Source of the DNA: Paraburkholderia madseniana
GTDB lineage: Bacteria > Pseudomonadota > Gammaproteobacteria > Burkholderiales > Burkholderiaceae
NCBI RefSeq assembly: GCF_009690905.1
Contig: NZ_VOSW01000018.1
Location: 1 to 64,000, forward strand
Direction of reading: 5' to 3'
Length of the DNA stretch: 64,000 nucleotides
In this document: in pieces, positions 18,000 to 27,056 of the stretch
Numbering within the stretch: position 1 is the stretch's first letter
Layout of the letters: the number at the start of each line of letters is the position of its first letter
Made by a program: the position numbers and the translations under genes
Notes under the pieces: model-generated
The model's input: the letters and a program-made list of their open reading frames with translations, nothing else
The model's database searches: none
Told to the model about the DNA's origin: nothing

Positions 18000-19010
18000 T
18001 TACCTCGTATGGCGAATGCGCGGATTCAGCACGCCGTACAACAGATCGACGACGAGGTTCACAACGATCACCAGCGTAGCGATCATCAGGATACCGCCCT
18101 GCACCACCGGATAGTCGCGCCGGCCGATCGCGTCGATCAGCCACTTGCCGATACCCGGCCACGAAAACAGTGTCTCTGTCAGCACGGCGCCTGCGAGCAA
18201 GGTGCCGACCTGCAGGCCGATCACGGTCACGACCGGAATCAGCGCATTACGCAATGCATGCACGACGATCACGCGACCAGGCGACAAACCCTTCGCACGC
18301 GCAGTACGAATGTAGTCTTCGCGCAGCACTTCGAGCATCGACGAACGTGTCATCCGCGCGACGACCGCCAGCGGAATCGTGCCGAGCACAATGGCCGGCA
18401 AAATCAGATGACTGACCGCGGATTTGAACGCGCCTTCGTCGGTGGACATCAACGCGTCGATCAGCATGAAGCCGGTCACGTGCGGAATGTCGTATTCGAC
18501 CGCGATGCGGCCCGACACCGGCGTCCAGCCAAGGTCGACGGAAAAGAACATGATGAGGATCAAGCCCCACCAGAAGATCGGCATCGAGTAGCCGGTGAGC
18601 GCCGTGCCCATCACGCCGTGATCGACCACCGTGCCGCGCCTGAGCGCCGCGAACACGCCCGAGGGCAAGCCGACGATCAACGCGAACAGCATCGCGCAGA
18701 TCGACAGTTCGACGGTAGCGGGAAAACGTGCGAGGAATTCGCCCATCACGCTGGTATTGGTGATGATCGAGGTGCCGAGGTCGCCGTGCATGGCGCGACC
18801 GATGTAGTGAACGTATTGAATCGGCAAGGACTCGTCGAGCCCGAGGCGATGCATCGCGGCGGCATGCATGGCGGGATCGACGCCGCGCTCGCCCATCATC
18901 ACTTCGATGGGGTCGCCCGGTATCAGGTGAATCAGCGCAAACGCGAGGATCGTGATGCCGATGAACGTCGGTATCACCATGCCGATGCGGCGCAAAACAA
19001 AGCGGAACAT
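18000..19010 (-). CDS. dppB: Dipeptide ABC transporter permease DppB
   Basis: The 336-aa partner permease, starting MFRFVLRRIGMVIPTFIGIT with the first helix. The MMGERGVDPA periplasmic region and the ARAKGLSPGRVIVVHALRNA EAA loop (about 223-242) identify DppB/OppB. It follows dppA after 132 bases that hold a terminator-like hairpin, which would let dppA be expressed more strongly than the membrane genes. Confidence 0.93.
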   Translation of the reverse strand: MFRFVLRRIGMVIPTFIGITILAFALIHLIPGDPIEVMMGERGVDPAMHAAAMHRLGLDESLPIQYVHYIGRAMHGDLGTSIITNTSVMGEFLARFPATVELSICAMLFALIVGLPSGVFAALRRGTVVDHGVMGTALTGYSMPIFWWGLILIMFFSVDLGWTPVSGRIAVEYDIPHVTGFMLIDALMSTDEGAFKSAVSHLILPAIVLGTIPLAVVARMTRSSMLEVLREDYIRTARAKGLSPGRVIVVHALRNALIPVVTVIGLQVGTLLAGAVLTETLFSWPGIGKWLIDAIGRRDYPVVQGGILMIATLVIVVNLVVDLLYGVLNPRIRHTR

Positions 19011-19036
19011 GGTTCGTCCCTATGGTCTTGATGAAG

Positions 19037-19080
19037 AAAAAACGCAACCGGCGACGAGGGCTTGTGACCCCGGCCGCCGG
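19037..19080 (-). terminator. Attenuator-like hairpin between dppA and dppB
   Basis: Read on the minus strand, an imperfect GC-rich stem with outer arms CCGGCG (19075-19080) and CGCCGG (19048-19053), plus an inner GGG/CCC pair, is followed after five bases by six T residues (19037-19042). This is a plausible partial terminator inside the operon, raising binding protein over permease. Confidence 0.55.
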
Positions 19081-19142
19081 ACCATTTCGACCAGTTTTCT
19101 AACCGTGCGAAAAGCTACTGCGTAAGCTTGACTGTATAACTG

Positions 19143-20771
19143 TTACTTGACGCTGACGCCGTCGAAGCGCGCATAACCGAGCGGCTCGATACGCATGTCG
19201 ACCACCTTCTTGCTGACAGGCTGGTACACGGTCGAGTGAGCGATCGGCGAGAACGGCAGTTGCTGCGCGAAAATCTGCTGCGCCTGCGTGTACGCCGTCG
19301 TGCGCGCGCCCTGATCGGACGACTCGCGACCCTTCTGGACCAGATCCTCGAACGGCTTGTAGCACCACTTCGAGAAGTTGTTGCCGTTCACCGCTTCGCA
19401 GCCGAGCAGCGTGCCGAGCCAGTTGTCCGGATCGCCGTTGTCGCCGGTCCAGCCGATCAGCATCGTGTCGTCTTCACCTGCGTGCGCGCGTTTGATGTAC
19501 TCGCCCCATTCATACGTGACGATCTTCGCCTTCACGCCGATCTTGGCCCAGTCGGCCTGGATCATTTCCGCCATCAGACGGGCGTTCGGGTTGTACGCGC
19601 GTTGCACCGGCATCGCCCACAGCGTGATGTCGAAGCCGTTCGGATAACCGGCCTTCGCCAGCAGTGCCTTGGCCTTGTCCGTATCGTACGCGGCGCTCTT
19701 CAGGTTCTTGTCGTACGACCATTGGGTCGGCGGCATCGGGTTCGTCGCGGCCTGGCCTGCGCCTTGATACACCGACTCGATGATCGCCTTCTTGTTGATC
19801 GCCATGTCGAGCGCCTGACGCACTTCGAGCTTGTCGACCGGCTTGTGCGACACGTTGTATGCGAGGTAGCCGAGGTTGAAGCCCGGCTGCGACGGCATCG
19901 CGATGTTCGCTTCAGCCTTCAGCGGCGCGATGTCGGCCGGACGCGGATAGCTCATCACCTGGCATTCGTCGCGCTTGATCTTCTGCACGCGCACGCCGGC
20001 GTCCGGCGTGATCGAGAAGATCAGCTTCGAGATCTTCACCTCGTTCGGCTTCCAGTAATCCGGATTGCCGTCGAAGCGGATCGTCGCGTCCTTCGTATAG
20101 CTGCGGAAAATGAACGGGCCCGTGCCGACCGGGTTCTGGTTGATGTCGGCCGCCTTGCCGGCCTTCAGCAACTGGTCTGCGTATTCACCCGAGAGGATCG
20201 ACGCGTATTCCATCGCCAGATTCTGGATGAACGGCGCGTTGACTTCCTTCAGCGTGAACTTGACCGTGTACGGATCGACCTTTTCGACGCTGGTGATCAG
20301 CTTGTCGAGGCCCATGTCCGTGAAGTACGGGAACTGGACCGGGTACGCCTTACGGAACGGCTGGTTCGTGTCCAGCATGCGCTGGAACGTGAACACGACG
20401 TCGTCCGCGTTGAATTCGCGCGTCGGCTTGAAAAACGACGTGGTCTGGAACTTCACGCCGTGGCGCAGATGGAACGTGTAGGTTTTGCCGTCCGGCGAGA
20501 CATCCCACTTTTCTGCCAGGCCAGGCTCGACTTTCGTGCCGCCGCGTTCGAACTCGACGAGGCGGTTATAAACGGTGAACGTGTTGGCCGTGAAGTCGAC
20601 ACCCGTGGTGTACTGGGCCGGATCGAAACCCGCAGGGCTGCCTTCTGAGCAGTAAACGAGTGTTTTGTTCGGAATCTCGGCATGCGCGCTCGTAGCGCCC
20701 AGCATCGATGCCGCTGCAGCAGCGACGAGCGTCGTAACACGCGCGGCGCGCAACAGGTTGTTTTGCTTCAT
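19143..20771 (-). CDS. dppA: Dipeptide ABC transporter periplasmic binding protein (copy 1)
   Basis: The 542-aa periplasmic receptor of family 5 (SBP_bac_5). The signal peptide is residues 1-31, ending SAHA, and the mature protein begins EIPNKTLVYCSEGSPAGFDP. It has a strong ribosome-binding site (GGAGGAAAC before ATG). WSYDKNLK, FDITLWAMPVQR and LIGWTGDNGDPDNWLG are typical of DppA. It is nearest to the permease genes, after a closely related copy upstream. Confidence 0.92.
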   Translation of the reverse strand: MKQNNLLRAARVTTLVAAAAASMLGATSAHAEIPNKTLVYCSEGSPAGFDPAQYTTGVDFTANTFTVYNRLVEFERGGTKVEPGLAEKWDVSPDGKTYTFHLRHGVKFQTTSFFKPTREFNADDVVFTFQRMLDTNQPFRKAYPVQFPYFTDMGLDKLITSVEKVDPYTVKFTLKEVNAPFIQNLAMEYASILSGEYADQLLKAGKAADINQNPVGTGPFIFRSYTKDATIRFDGNPDYWKPNEVKISKLIFSITPDAGVRVQKIKRDECQVMSYPRPADIAPLKAEANIAMPSQPGFNLGYLAYNVSHKPVDKLEVRQALDMAINKKAIIESVYQGAGQAATNPMPPTQWSYDKNLKSAAYDTDKAKALLAKAGYPNGFDITLWAMPVQRAYNPNARLMAEMIQADWAKIGVKAKIVTYEWGEYIKRAHAGEDDTMLIGWTGDNGDPDNWLGTLLGCEAVNGNNFSKWCYKPFEDLVQKGRESSDQGARTTAYTQAQQIFAQQLPFSPIAHSTVYQPVSKKVVDMRIEPLGYARFDGVSVK

Positions 20772-20895
20772 GTTTCCTCCAGGTTCGGGGCCGGCTCCCG
20801 CCGGCGTAGCGCGATCTTACTTGAGCTTGGCTCACAGCAACAAGCGGAGGAAAATACCCCTGTTGACGATCGGAAACAGTTAGGGCATGTGGGCG

Positions 20896-20927
20896 GCCGT
20901 ACGCCGGCGCTGGCTGGAGCGTACGGC
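20896..20927 (-). other. Intercistronic hairpin between the two dppA copies
   Basis: GCCGTACGC (20896-20904) pairs perfectly with GCGTACGGC (20919-20927) across a 14-base loop, 45 bases after the stop of the upstream copy. No T-run follows on the minus strand, so it more likely stabilises or processes the mRNA than terminates it. Confidence 0.5.
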
Positions 20928-20972
20928 TGTTGCGAGGCGAGGCGGGCTCGGCCGGAAAACCGCCGCCTGCTC

Positions 20973-22616
20973 TTATTTCAGGCCGACGTTCATGAATTGC
21001 GTCGGGCCGAACGGGTCGATCTTGAAGCCCGTGACGTTCTTGCTGATGGGCTGATACACCGTGGAATGGGCGATTGGCGTGAACGGCACCTGGTCTTTGA
21101 AGATTTCCTGGGCTTCCGTATAAGCTTTGGTGCGCTCGGCAAGATCGGTCGTGCTGCGACCCTTCCGGATCAGATCGTCGTAAGGCTTGTAGCACCATTT
21201 GGAAAAATTACTGCCGTTCACTGCGTCGCAGCCGAGCAATACGCCCAACCAGTTATCCGGGTCGCCATAGTCGCCGGTCCAGCCGATCAGCATTGCCTCA
21301 TGCTCGCCCGAATGACCGCGGCGAATATATTCACCCCATTCGTAAGTAGCGATCTTCACCTTGACGCCGATCTTCGCCCAATCCGCCTGCAGCATTTCCG
21401 CCATCAGACGCGCGTTCGGGTTGTAAGGCCGCTGAACCGGCATGGCCCACAGCGTCAGATCGAAGCCGTCGGGGTAGCCCGCCTCCTTGAGGAGCGCTTT
21501 CGCTTTGTCGACGTCGTACGGGGCGTCCTTCAGATTCTTGTCGTAGCCCCATTGCGTCGGCGGCATCGGATTGGTCGCCGCCTGGCCGGCGCCCTGATAC
21601 ACCGATTCGATAATCGCTTTCTTGTTGATCGACATATCGAGCGCGCGGCGCACCATCAGATTGTCGAGCGGCTTCTTGGTGTTGTTGTACGCGATATAGC
21701 CGAGATTGAAACCGACCTGACTCGGAATGGCGAGCGATGCATCGGCTTTAACCGCTGGAATATCGCCGGGACGCGGATACGACATCACCTGGCACTCGCC
21801 GCGCTTCAATTTTTGCAGCCGCACGGCCGGGTCGACGGTAATCGCGAATATCAGCTTGCTGACTTTGACGACGCCCGGTTTCCAGTAATCGGGATTGCCG
21901 TCAAACCGAATTGAATCGTCCTTCGTATAGCTGCGGAAAATGAATGGACCGGTACCGACCGGATATAGATTGATATCGGACGCTTTACCTGCTTTCAGTA
22001 ACTGATCGGCGTATTCAGCCGACAAAATCGACGCAAACGGCATTGCGATCTGCTGCAAAAACGGCGCATCGACTTCCTTCAGCGTGAAACGCACCGTATA
22101 CGGATCGAGCTTCTCGACCTTGGTGATGTTCTTCGCGAGGCCAAGGTCGGTGAAATACGGAAACGGCACTGCGTAGGCTTTGCGGAACGGCTGTTCCGGA
22201 TCGAGCATCCGCTGATAAGTAAAGACGACGTCGTCAGCGTTGAATTCGCGAGTGGGCTTGAAGAACGAGGTGGTCTGGAACTTCACGCCGTGCCGCAGAT
22301 GGAAAGTGTAGGTCAGGCCGTCCTGCGACACGTCCCATTTCTCGGCAAGGCCAGGCTCGATATCGGTACTGCCGTGCGCGAACTCGATCAGCCGGTTATA
22401 GACCGTGTACGAGCCGGCGGTGAATTCCACGCTGGTGGTGAACTGGGCGGTGTCGAAGCCCGCTGGACTGCCTTCGGAGCAGAACACGAGGGTTTTGTCG
22501 GGCAAGGCGGCCGCGCCGGCTGCGGCGGGCGCGAGGCCGGCAGCCAGCACCGCGCAGGCGCTCAAGACTGGCAGGCAGGTATGGCGAACTGCAAACAGCA
22601 ATCGGGATACTGTCAT
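20973..22616 (-). CDS. dppA: Dipeptide ABC transporter periplasmic binding protein (copy 2, paralogue)
   Basis: A 547-aa family-5 binding protein very similar to the neighbouring copy throughout, sharing FCSEGSPAGFDTAQF, FKPTREFNADDVVFTYQRM and NPMPPTQWGYDKNLKDAPYD. It has its own signal peptide (about residues 1-37). The ATG at 22616 was chosen: GGAG lies six bases upstream, although a GTG one codon earlier is possible. It is the first gene of the transporter transcript; a different peptide range from copy 1 is an inference. Confidence 0.9.
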   Translation of the reverse strand: MTVSRLLFAVRHTCLPVLSACAVLAAGLAPAAAGAAALPDKTLVFCSEGSPAGFDTAQFTTSVEFTAGSYTVYNRLIEFAHGSTDIEPGLAEKWDVSQDGLTYTFHLRHGVKFQTTSFFKPTREFNADDVVFTYQRMLDPEQPFRKAYAVPFPYFTDLGLAKNITKVEKLDPYTVRFTLKEVDAPFLQQIAMPFASILSAEYADQLLKAGKASDINLYPVGTGPFIFRSYTKDDSIRFDGNPDYWKPGVVKVSKLIFAITVDPAVRLQKLKRGECQVMSYPRPGDIPAVKADASLAIPSQVGFNLGYIAYNNTKKPLDNLMVRRALDMSINKKAIIESVYQGAGQAATNPMPPTQWGYDKNLKDAPYDVDKAKALLKEAGYPDGFDLTLWAMPVQRPYNPNARLMAEMLQADWAKIGVKVKIATYEWGEYIRRGHSGEHEAMLIGWTGDYGDPDNWLGVLLGCDAVNGSNFSKWCYKPYDDLIRKGRSTTDLAERTKAYTEAQEIFKDQVPFTPIAHSTVYQPISKNVTGFKIDPFGPTQFMNVGLK

Positions 22617-22892
22617 CACGTTCTCCGCACAGCAGCCAAGTCAGCTGCGCTTCGATCATAGACAGCGCAAAAATCGGGTTCAATGCGGGCTTACACCCCA
22701 CCGGTAAAGACTGGATGCGAGGAATTGCTGCGCTGCAGCATCGGCAGCCTGACGCGTTGACTTCCTAGGCTGGATTTTCTGCGCACGATATCGGATACGA
22801 GACGTCAAGCCGCAACGGGCCTAGACGCACGATTCAGGCGCAGACGTGCCGGAACAAGACTCCCGGGCTGACCAACCACCCGATTTCCGGCG
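22617..22892. other. Promoter-bearing gap upstream of the peptide transporter operon
   Basis: This 276-base region between dppA copy 2 and the metF terminator holds no convincing gene. The promoter of the transporter operon should be here, but I could not pick a clear -35/-10 pair. Confidence 0.5.
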
Positions 22893-22930
22893 AAAAAAAC
22901 CGCGCGGCCGGATACGCCGCGCGGTTTTTT
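22893..22930. terminator. Bidirectional terminator after metF
   Basis: A perfect 9-bp stem, CCGCGCGGC (22900-22908) with GCCGCGCGG (22916-22924), is flanked by a run of seven A (22893-22899) and a run of six T (22925-22930). It can therefore terminate transcripts from either strand. It ends the ahcY-holin-metF operon 19 bases after the metF stop. Confidence 0.92.
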
Positions 22931-22948
22931 ACAGAGGCTACTCAGCGC

Positions 22949-23779
22949 TTAAGCGCCCAGCCGTTCGCAGATCGCCTTGGTCGCCGCGGCGCCATTGAGC
23001 GTGTAGAAGTGCAGGCCCGGCACCTTCGCGTCGATGAGACGCCCGCACAGGTCCGTCACCACGTCCAGCCCAAACGCGCGAATCGACTCGCGGTCGTCGC
23101 CGAAGCTTTCCAGACGGCGCGCGATCCAACGCGGCACTTCCGCGCCGCACATCTCCGAGAAACGCATCAGCTGCGAGAAGTTCGTAATCGGCATGATGCC
23201 CGGCACGATAGGCACGTCCACGCCGAGCTTCCTCGCGTCGTCGACGAAACGGAAGTACGCGTCCGCGTTGAAGAAGTACTGCGTGATCGCCGAATTGGCG
23301 CCGGCCTTCACCTTGTGGGCGAAGTTTTCCAGATCGTGACGCGGCGAGCGCGACTGCGGGTGGTACTCCGGATAGCCGGCCACCTCGATCCAGAACCAGT
23401 CGCCGAATTCGGCGCGGATAAAGCCCACCAGTTCCGACGCGTAACGCAGCTCACCCACTGCGCCCATGCCGGACGGCAGATCGCCGCGCAGCGCGACGAT
23501 ATGGCGGATGCCATGCGCGCGGTACTCGTTGAGGATCGCGCGCAGGCTCTCTTTCGAGGAGCCGATGCACGATACGTGGGGCGCCGCTTCGAGCCCCTCC
23601 TTCGCCATTTCGACGACGGTGTCGAGCGTGCCCTGTTGCGTCGAGCCGCCAGCGCCGAACGTGACGGACACGAACTTGGGCTTGAGCGAGGCGAGCTGCG
23701 TGCGGGTGGCGCGCAGCTTGTCGACGCCTTCCTGCGTTTTCGGCGGGAAGAATTCGAATGAAAGTTCGATCGGGTTCAT
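22949..23779 (-). CDS. metF: 5,10-methylenetetrahydrofolate reductase
   Basis: A flavoprotein of 276 aa that reduces 5,10-methylene-THF to 5-methyl-THF for methionine synthesis. The TIM-barrel motifs SFEFFPPKT (6-14), FVSVTFGAGGST (about 36-47), ALRGDLP (about 95-101) and ITQYFFNADAYFRFV (about 169-183) are diagnostic. It is the last gene of the operon with ahcY, so it should be controlled by the SAH riboswitch if read-through from ahcY is efficient. Confidence 0.96.
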   Translation of the reverse strand: MNPIELSFEFFPPKTQEGVDKLRATRTQLASLKPKFVSVTFGAGGSTQQGTLDTVVEMAKEGLEAAPHVSCIGSSKESLRAILNEYRAHGIRHIVALRGDLPSGMGAVGELRYASELVGFIRAEFGDWFWIEVAGYPEYHPQSRSPRHDLENFAHKVKAGANSAITQYFFNADAYFRFVDDARKLGVDVPIVPGIMPITNFSQLMRFSEMCGAEVPRWIARRLESFGDDRESIRAFGLDVVTDLCGRLIDAKVPGLHFYTLNGAAATKAICERLGA

Positions 23780-23790
23780 GATTCAGTAGA

Positions 23791-24144
23791 TCAACCGATA
23801 CTGCGGTTGCCGAAAATAAGCGCGGACAGCAGCCACGAAACGATGCTGTACAGAATCGAGCCGAAGAACGCCGACCAGAAACCCGACACTTCAAATCCCT
23901 TCAGCAGCGACGCGCACAGCCAGAAGCACAGCGCATTGACCACCAGAATGAAGAGTCCGAGCGTGACGATCGTGACGGGCAGCGTCAACAGGATCAGCAC
24001 CGGACGCAGGATCGTATTGATCAATCCGAGCACCACCGCGACGATCAGGGCGGTGCCGAAACTCCGGATATGAATCGACGGTACGAGGTAGGTGATGATC
24101 AGGAGCGCAAGCGCGTTGATCAGCCAGGTCAGCAGCACGGTCAT
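23791..24144 (-). CDS. Phage-holin-family (YvlD-like) small membrane protein
   Basis: A 117-aa protein with four hydrophobic helices and short loops (MTVLLTWLINALALLIITYL at the start; ARPVLILLTLPVTIVTLGLF-like segment near residue 45). It matches the group annotated as phage holin family/YvlD, which is common outside phages. It sits between ahcY and metF, 11 bases from metF, so it is co-transcribed; the link to methyl-cycle enzymes is conserved in related bacteria but unexplained. Confidence 0.85.
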   Translation of the reverse strand: MTVLLTWLINALALLIITYLVPSIHIRSFGTALIVAVVLGLINTILRPVLILLTLPVTIVTLGLFILVVNALCFWLCASLLKGFEVSGFWSAFFGSILYSIVSWLLSALIFGNRSIG

Positions 24145-24296
24145 GTAGAGCTCCTTTGGCAGGGTGTCCGATCACGGGAAAAAGCGCGGGACGAGGCGGG
24201 CATGGTGAACAAAGCGGCGCCTTGCGCGCCGCCTTGTCGTCAAACTGTCATGCTTTGAAACCGCCCGCGTGCTTGATGCTACTTGGAAGCGGTTGC

Positions 24297-25712
24297 TTAG
24301 TAGCGGTAGTGGTTCGGCTTGAACGGACCGTTCTTGTCGACGCTGATATAGCTCGCCTGATAGTCCGACAGCACCGTCAGTTCCGCACCGATACGCCCCA
24401 GATGCAGACGCGCGACCTTTTCATCAAGGTGCTTCGGCAACACATAGACCTTGTTTTCGTACTTGTCGCCGTGCACGAACAACTCGATCTGCGCGATCGT
24501 CTGATTCGTGAACGATGCCGACATCACGAACGACGGATGGCCCGTTGCGCAACCCAGATTCACCAGACGCCCTTCAGCCAGCAGGATGACGCGCTTGCCG
24601 TCCGGGAAAATGATGTGGTCGACTTGCGGCTTGATGTTTTCCCACTGGTACTTGCGCGTCGATGCAACGTCGATTTCCGAATCGAAGTGACCGATGTTGC
24701 AGACAATCGCGTTGTTGCGCATGGCAGCCATATGATCGTGGCCGATCACGTGGAAGTTGCCGGTCGCCGTCACGAAGATGTCGGCCTTGTCCGCCGCATA
24801 TTCCATCGTCACGACGCGATAGCCTTCCATCGCTGCCTGCAACGCGCAGATCGGATCGATTTCCGTGACCCACACCGTCGCGCCCAGACCGCGCAGCGAT
24901 TGCGCGCAACCCTTGCCCACGTCGCCGTAACCCGCCACGACCGCGATCTTGCCCGCGATCATCACGTCGGTTGCGCGCTTGATACCGTCGACCAGCGATT
25001 CGCGGCAGCCATACAGGTTGTCGAATTTCGACTTCGTGACCGAATCGTTCACGTTGATGGCCGGGAACGGCAGGCGCCCTTCCTTTTCCATCTGGTACAG
25101 ACGGTGCACGCCGGTCGTGGTTTCTTCGGTCACGCCCTGGATGTGCGCGAGACGCGTGGAGTACCACACCGGATCGGCGTCGAGATGCTTGGCGATCGAC
25201 TTGTACAGCGCGACTTCTTCTTCGTTTTCCGGCTTCGAGATCACCGAACGGTCTTTCTCAGCCTTCGAGCCGAGGATCAGCAGCAACGTGGCGTCGCCGC
25301 CGTCGTCGAGGATCATGTTGGCGAATTCGCCATTCGGCCATTCGAAAATGCGGTGTGAGAATTCCCAGTATTCGTCGAGCGATTCGCCCTTGAATGCGAA
25401 CACCGGCACGCCGCCTTGCGCAATCGCGGCGGCTGCATGATCCTGCGTCGAGAAGATATTGCACGATGCCCAGCGCACGTCCGCGCCGAGTGCCGTCAAG
25501 GTTTCGATCAGCACGCCGGTTTGAATCGTCATGTGCAGCGAACCCGCGACGCGCGCACCCTTCAGCGGCTGCGAGCTCTTGTATTCCTCGCGCGTCTGCA
25601 TGAGGCCGGGCATTTCGGTTTCAGCGATATTCAGTTCCTTGCGGCCCCAGGCTGCAAGCGACATATCGGCGACGAGAAAATCTTGCTTTGAATCGAGAAC
25701 TGCGGCGTTCAT
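24297..25712 (-). CDS. ahcY: Adenosylhomocysteinase (S-adenosylhomocysteine hydrolase)
   Basis: Hydrolyses SAH to adenosine and homocysteine with a tightly bound NAD, removing the inhibitor of methyltransferases. It is 471 aa. Motifs are [16 protein letters not shown] (about 57-72), the catalytic region [19 protein letters not shown] (about 222-240), the NAD-binding [11 protein letters not shown] (about 258-268) and the C-terminal KPNHYRY. The ATG at 25712 has a strong GGAGGG site; the longer frame upstream runs through the riboswitch and is not coding. Regulation by the SAH riboswitch at 25776-25880 is clear from sequence. Confidence 0.97.
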   Translation of the reverse strand: MNAAVLDSKQDFLVADMSLAAWGRKELNIAETEMPGLMQTREEYKSSQPLKGARVAGSLHMTIQTGVLIETLTALGADVRWASCNIFSTQDHAAAAIAQGGVPVFAFKGESLDEYWEFSHRIFEWPNGEFANMILDDGGDATLLLILGSKAEKDRSVISKPENEEEVALYKSIAKHLDADPVWYSTRLAHIQGVTEETTTGVHRLYQMEKEGRLPFPAINVNDSVTKSKFDNLYGCRESLVDGIKRATDVMIAGKIAVVAGYGDVGKGCAQSLRGLGATVWVTEIDPICALQAAMEGYRVVTMEYAADKADIFVTATGNFHVIGHDHMAAMRNNAIVCNIGHFDSEIDVASTRKYQWENIKPQVDHIIFPDGKRVILLAEGRLVNLGCATGHPSFVMSASFTNQTIAQIELFVHGDKYENKVYVLPKHLDEKVARLHLGRIGAELTVLSDYQASYISVDKNGPFKPNHYRY

Positions 25713-25775
25713 CACGCCCTCCTTTCTAAAGAATTGACTAGAAATTTGACGTGAGCGCGGTTCGATGCGGTGGAT

Positions 25776-25880
25776 GGGAGCGCAATGCGCATCCTGGCCC
25801 TCCGATTGAAGCCTCCGAGCCTGGCGGGCGGCCGGCGAATATGCTGATTCGCGGTACCCGTCGCAACGCTCCTCGAAGAC
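25776..25880 (-). promoter_or_regulatory. SAH riboswitch controlling ahcY
   Basis: Read on the minus strand, the 5' arm GGAGCGTTGCG (25862-25872) pairs with the 3' arm CGCATTGCGCTCC (25777-25789) to form the closing stem with the conserved internal bulge. Between them lies CCAGGCTCGG (25815-25824), whose CTCG can pair with CGAG at 25872-25875, the pseudoknot of this class. The order GAGGAGCG-TGCGAC, AGGCTCGG, GCGCTC matches the SAH-I riboswitch found in front of ahcY in proteobacteria. It lies 63 bases before the start codon; SAH binding should switch the operon on. Confidence 0.9.
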
Positions 25881-25888
25881 GAACGGCG

Positions 25889-25897
25889 ATTGTAGCA
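25889..25897 (-). promoter_or_regulatory. Extended -10 promoter of the ahcY operon
   Basis: On the minus strand TGCTACAAT is an extended -10 element. No good -35 is seen 17 bases upstream, as is common with extended -10 promoters. Transcription would start about seven bases later, near 25882, so the riboswitch would be the very 5' end of the message. Confidence 0.65.
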
Positions 25898-26034
25898 AAT
25901 CGAGATGGCTTCGGGGTGAGGCTGGACTGGCGGAGTTGGAGCTTTTTGTGACTCCAGGGTGTTTGGCGGCAGGCGGTGCTGGCCGGGCGCAGCGCGCCTC
26001 GGCCCTGCGCTCGAGCCACGTCGGTGTTTGGAAT

Positions 26035-26832
26035 CTACGCAGCGTGATTCGGGGGAGCAGAGGCGGCCGCCCCGGCAGCGACGCTTGCCGTGCGCAACTG
26101 CTCGATGCCCGCGCGCGCGGATTCGAGAAACTGCCTCGAAAAGCGGAATGCATCGGCCACGTCGGCAGGATCCGGTGTCTGCAAACCAAGAACGATGCGG
26201 AAATAGCGTTCGGCGTGAATGCCCGCGTGATAGTGCATGCGCACGCGTTTCGCGTCATCCAGGCGCCGGTTGCCGAAAATGTCACGCAAGGCCCACGAAA
26301 ACGCGCCATCTTCGCCACCGATGCGACGAAACGCGTTGTCCATCGGAAAGCCGCCGAGCGCGGCATACGCTGCGCGGCGGATGATCAGGCTGCTCGGCAC
26401 CGTGTTGCTGAGCGTTGCGGCGTGCTTGCCGAAGTCGGGATGGTTGGTGAGCTCGACCGGAAAATCCGTGTAGTCGACGTCGAGCCGCACGGACACTTCA
26501 TTCGGGTTCTGCGTGAGAAACGCGCTCGCGGCGGCTAGCGCGCCGGGCAGGTATTCGTCGTCGGCGTCGAGGAAGGCGAGCAGACCGTAAGCTGCATGCA
26601 TCGCGCCCCAGTTGCGCGCCCGAGCCGGGCCGCCGTTGTACGGCATCTGCAGCAAGCACACGCGTGGGTCGAGACGTCCGTAGTGTGCGACCAGGTCGGT
26701 AGATCCATCAGTCGAGCCGTCGTCCACCACGACAATCTGCGCGGCTTCCGGCTGAATCAGGCAACTTTTGAGCGCACGGGCGAGCGTCGCCGCGCCGTTG
26801 TAGCAGGGAATGATGATCGAGATGGGCTTCAT
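26035..26832 (-). CDS. Family 2 glycosyltransferase
   Basis: A 265-aa GT-A fold enzyme starting [31 protein letters not shown] (about 34-43) and [14 protein letters not shown] (about 86-99) hold the nucleotide-sugar and metal-binding Asp residues. [14 protein letters not shown] in the second half supplies the ED catalytic-base motif of the family. No membrane segment is evident. The ATG at 26832 is where homology starts; the longer frame is not convincing. Donor and acceptor are unknown, and it has no glycan-gene neighbours. Confidence 0.88.
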   Translation of the reverse strand: MKPISIIIPCYNGAATLARALKSCLIQPEAAQIVVVDDGSTDGSTDLVAHYGRLDPRVCLLQMPYNGGPARARNWGAMHAAYGLLAFLDADDEYLPGALAAASAFLTQNPNEVSVRLDVDYTDFPVELTNHPDFGKHAATLSNTVPSSLIIRRAAYAALGGFPMDNAFRRIGGEDGAFSWALRDIFGNRRLDDAKRVRMHYHAGIHAERYFRIVLGLQTPDPADVADAFRFSRQFLESARAGIEQLRTASVAAGAAASAPPNHAA

Positions 26833-27025
26833 GGATTGAAACAGGCGCTGCGGGCCGAACGATAGAGAACCGTCGATGGTAGCCCGCTTCCCGTCAGGTC
26901 CATCCTGGAAAAGCGACGTGCGCGACCGCACCGGCCAACGCACTGCGCGCAAACGGCGCCGACACGAAGCGTCGCCATCAGCTTACCCCGCAACATAAAT
27001 ACGATGACTTACAATCGCTCGGATC

Positions 27026-27040
27026 ATTCCAAATTGGAAT
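27026..27040. promoter_or_regulatory. Palindrome upstream of the LysR gene, candidate operator
   Basis: ATTCCAAATTGGAAT is a perfect 7-bp inverted repeat around a single base, 16 bases before the GTG start. It contains the T-N11-A spacing of LysR-type sites and would fit autorepression. Confidence 0.55.
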
Positions 27041-27056
27041 TCTGGAGCCTGAGATC

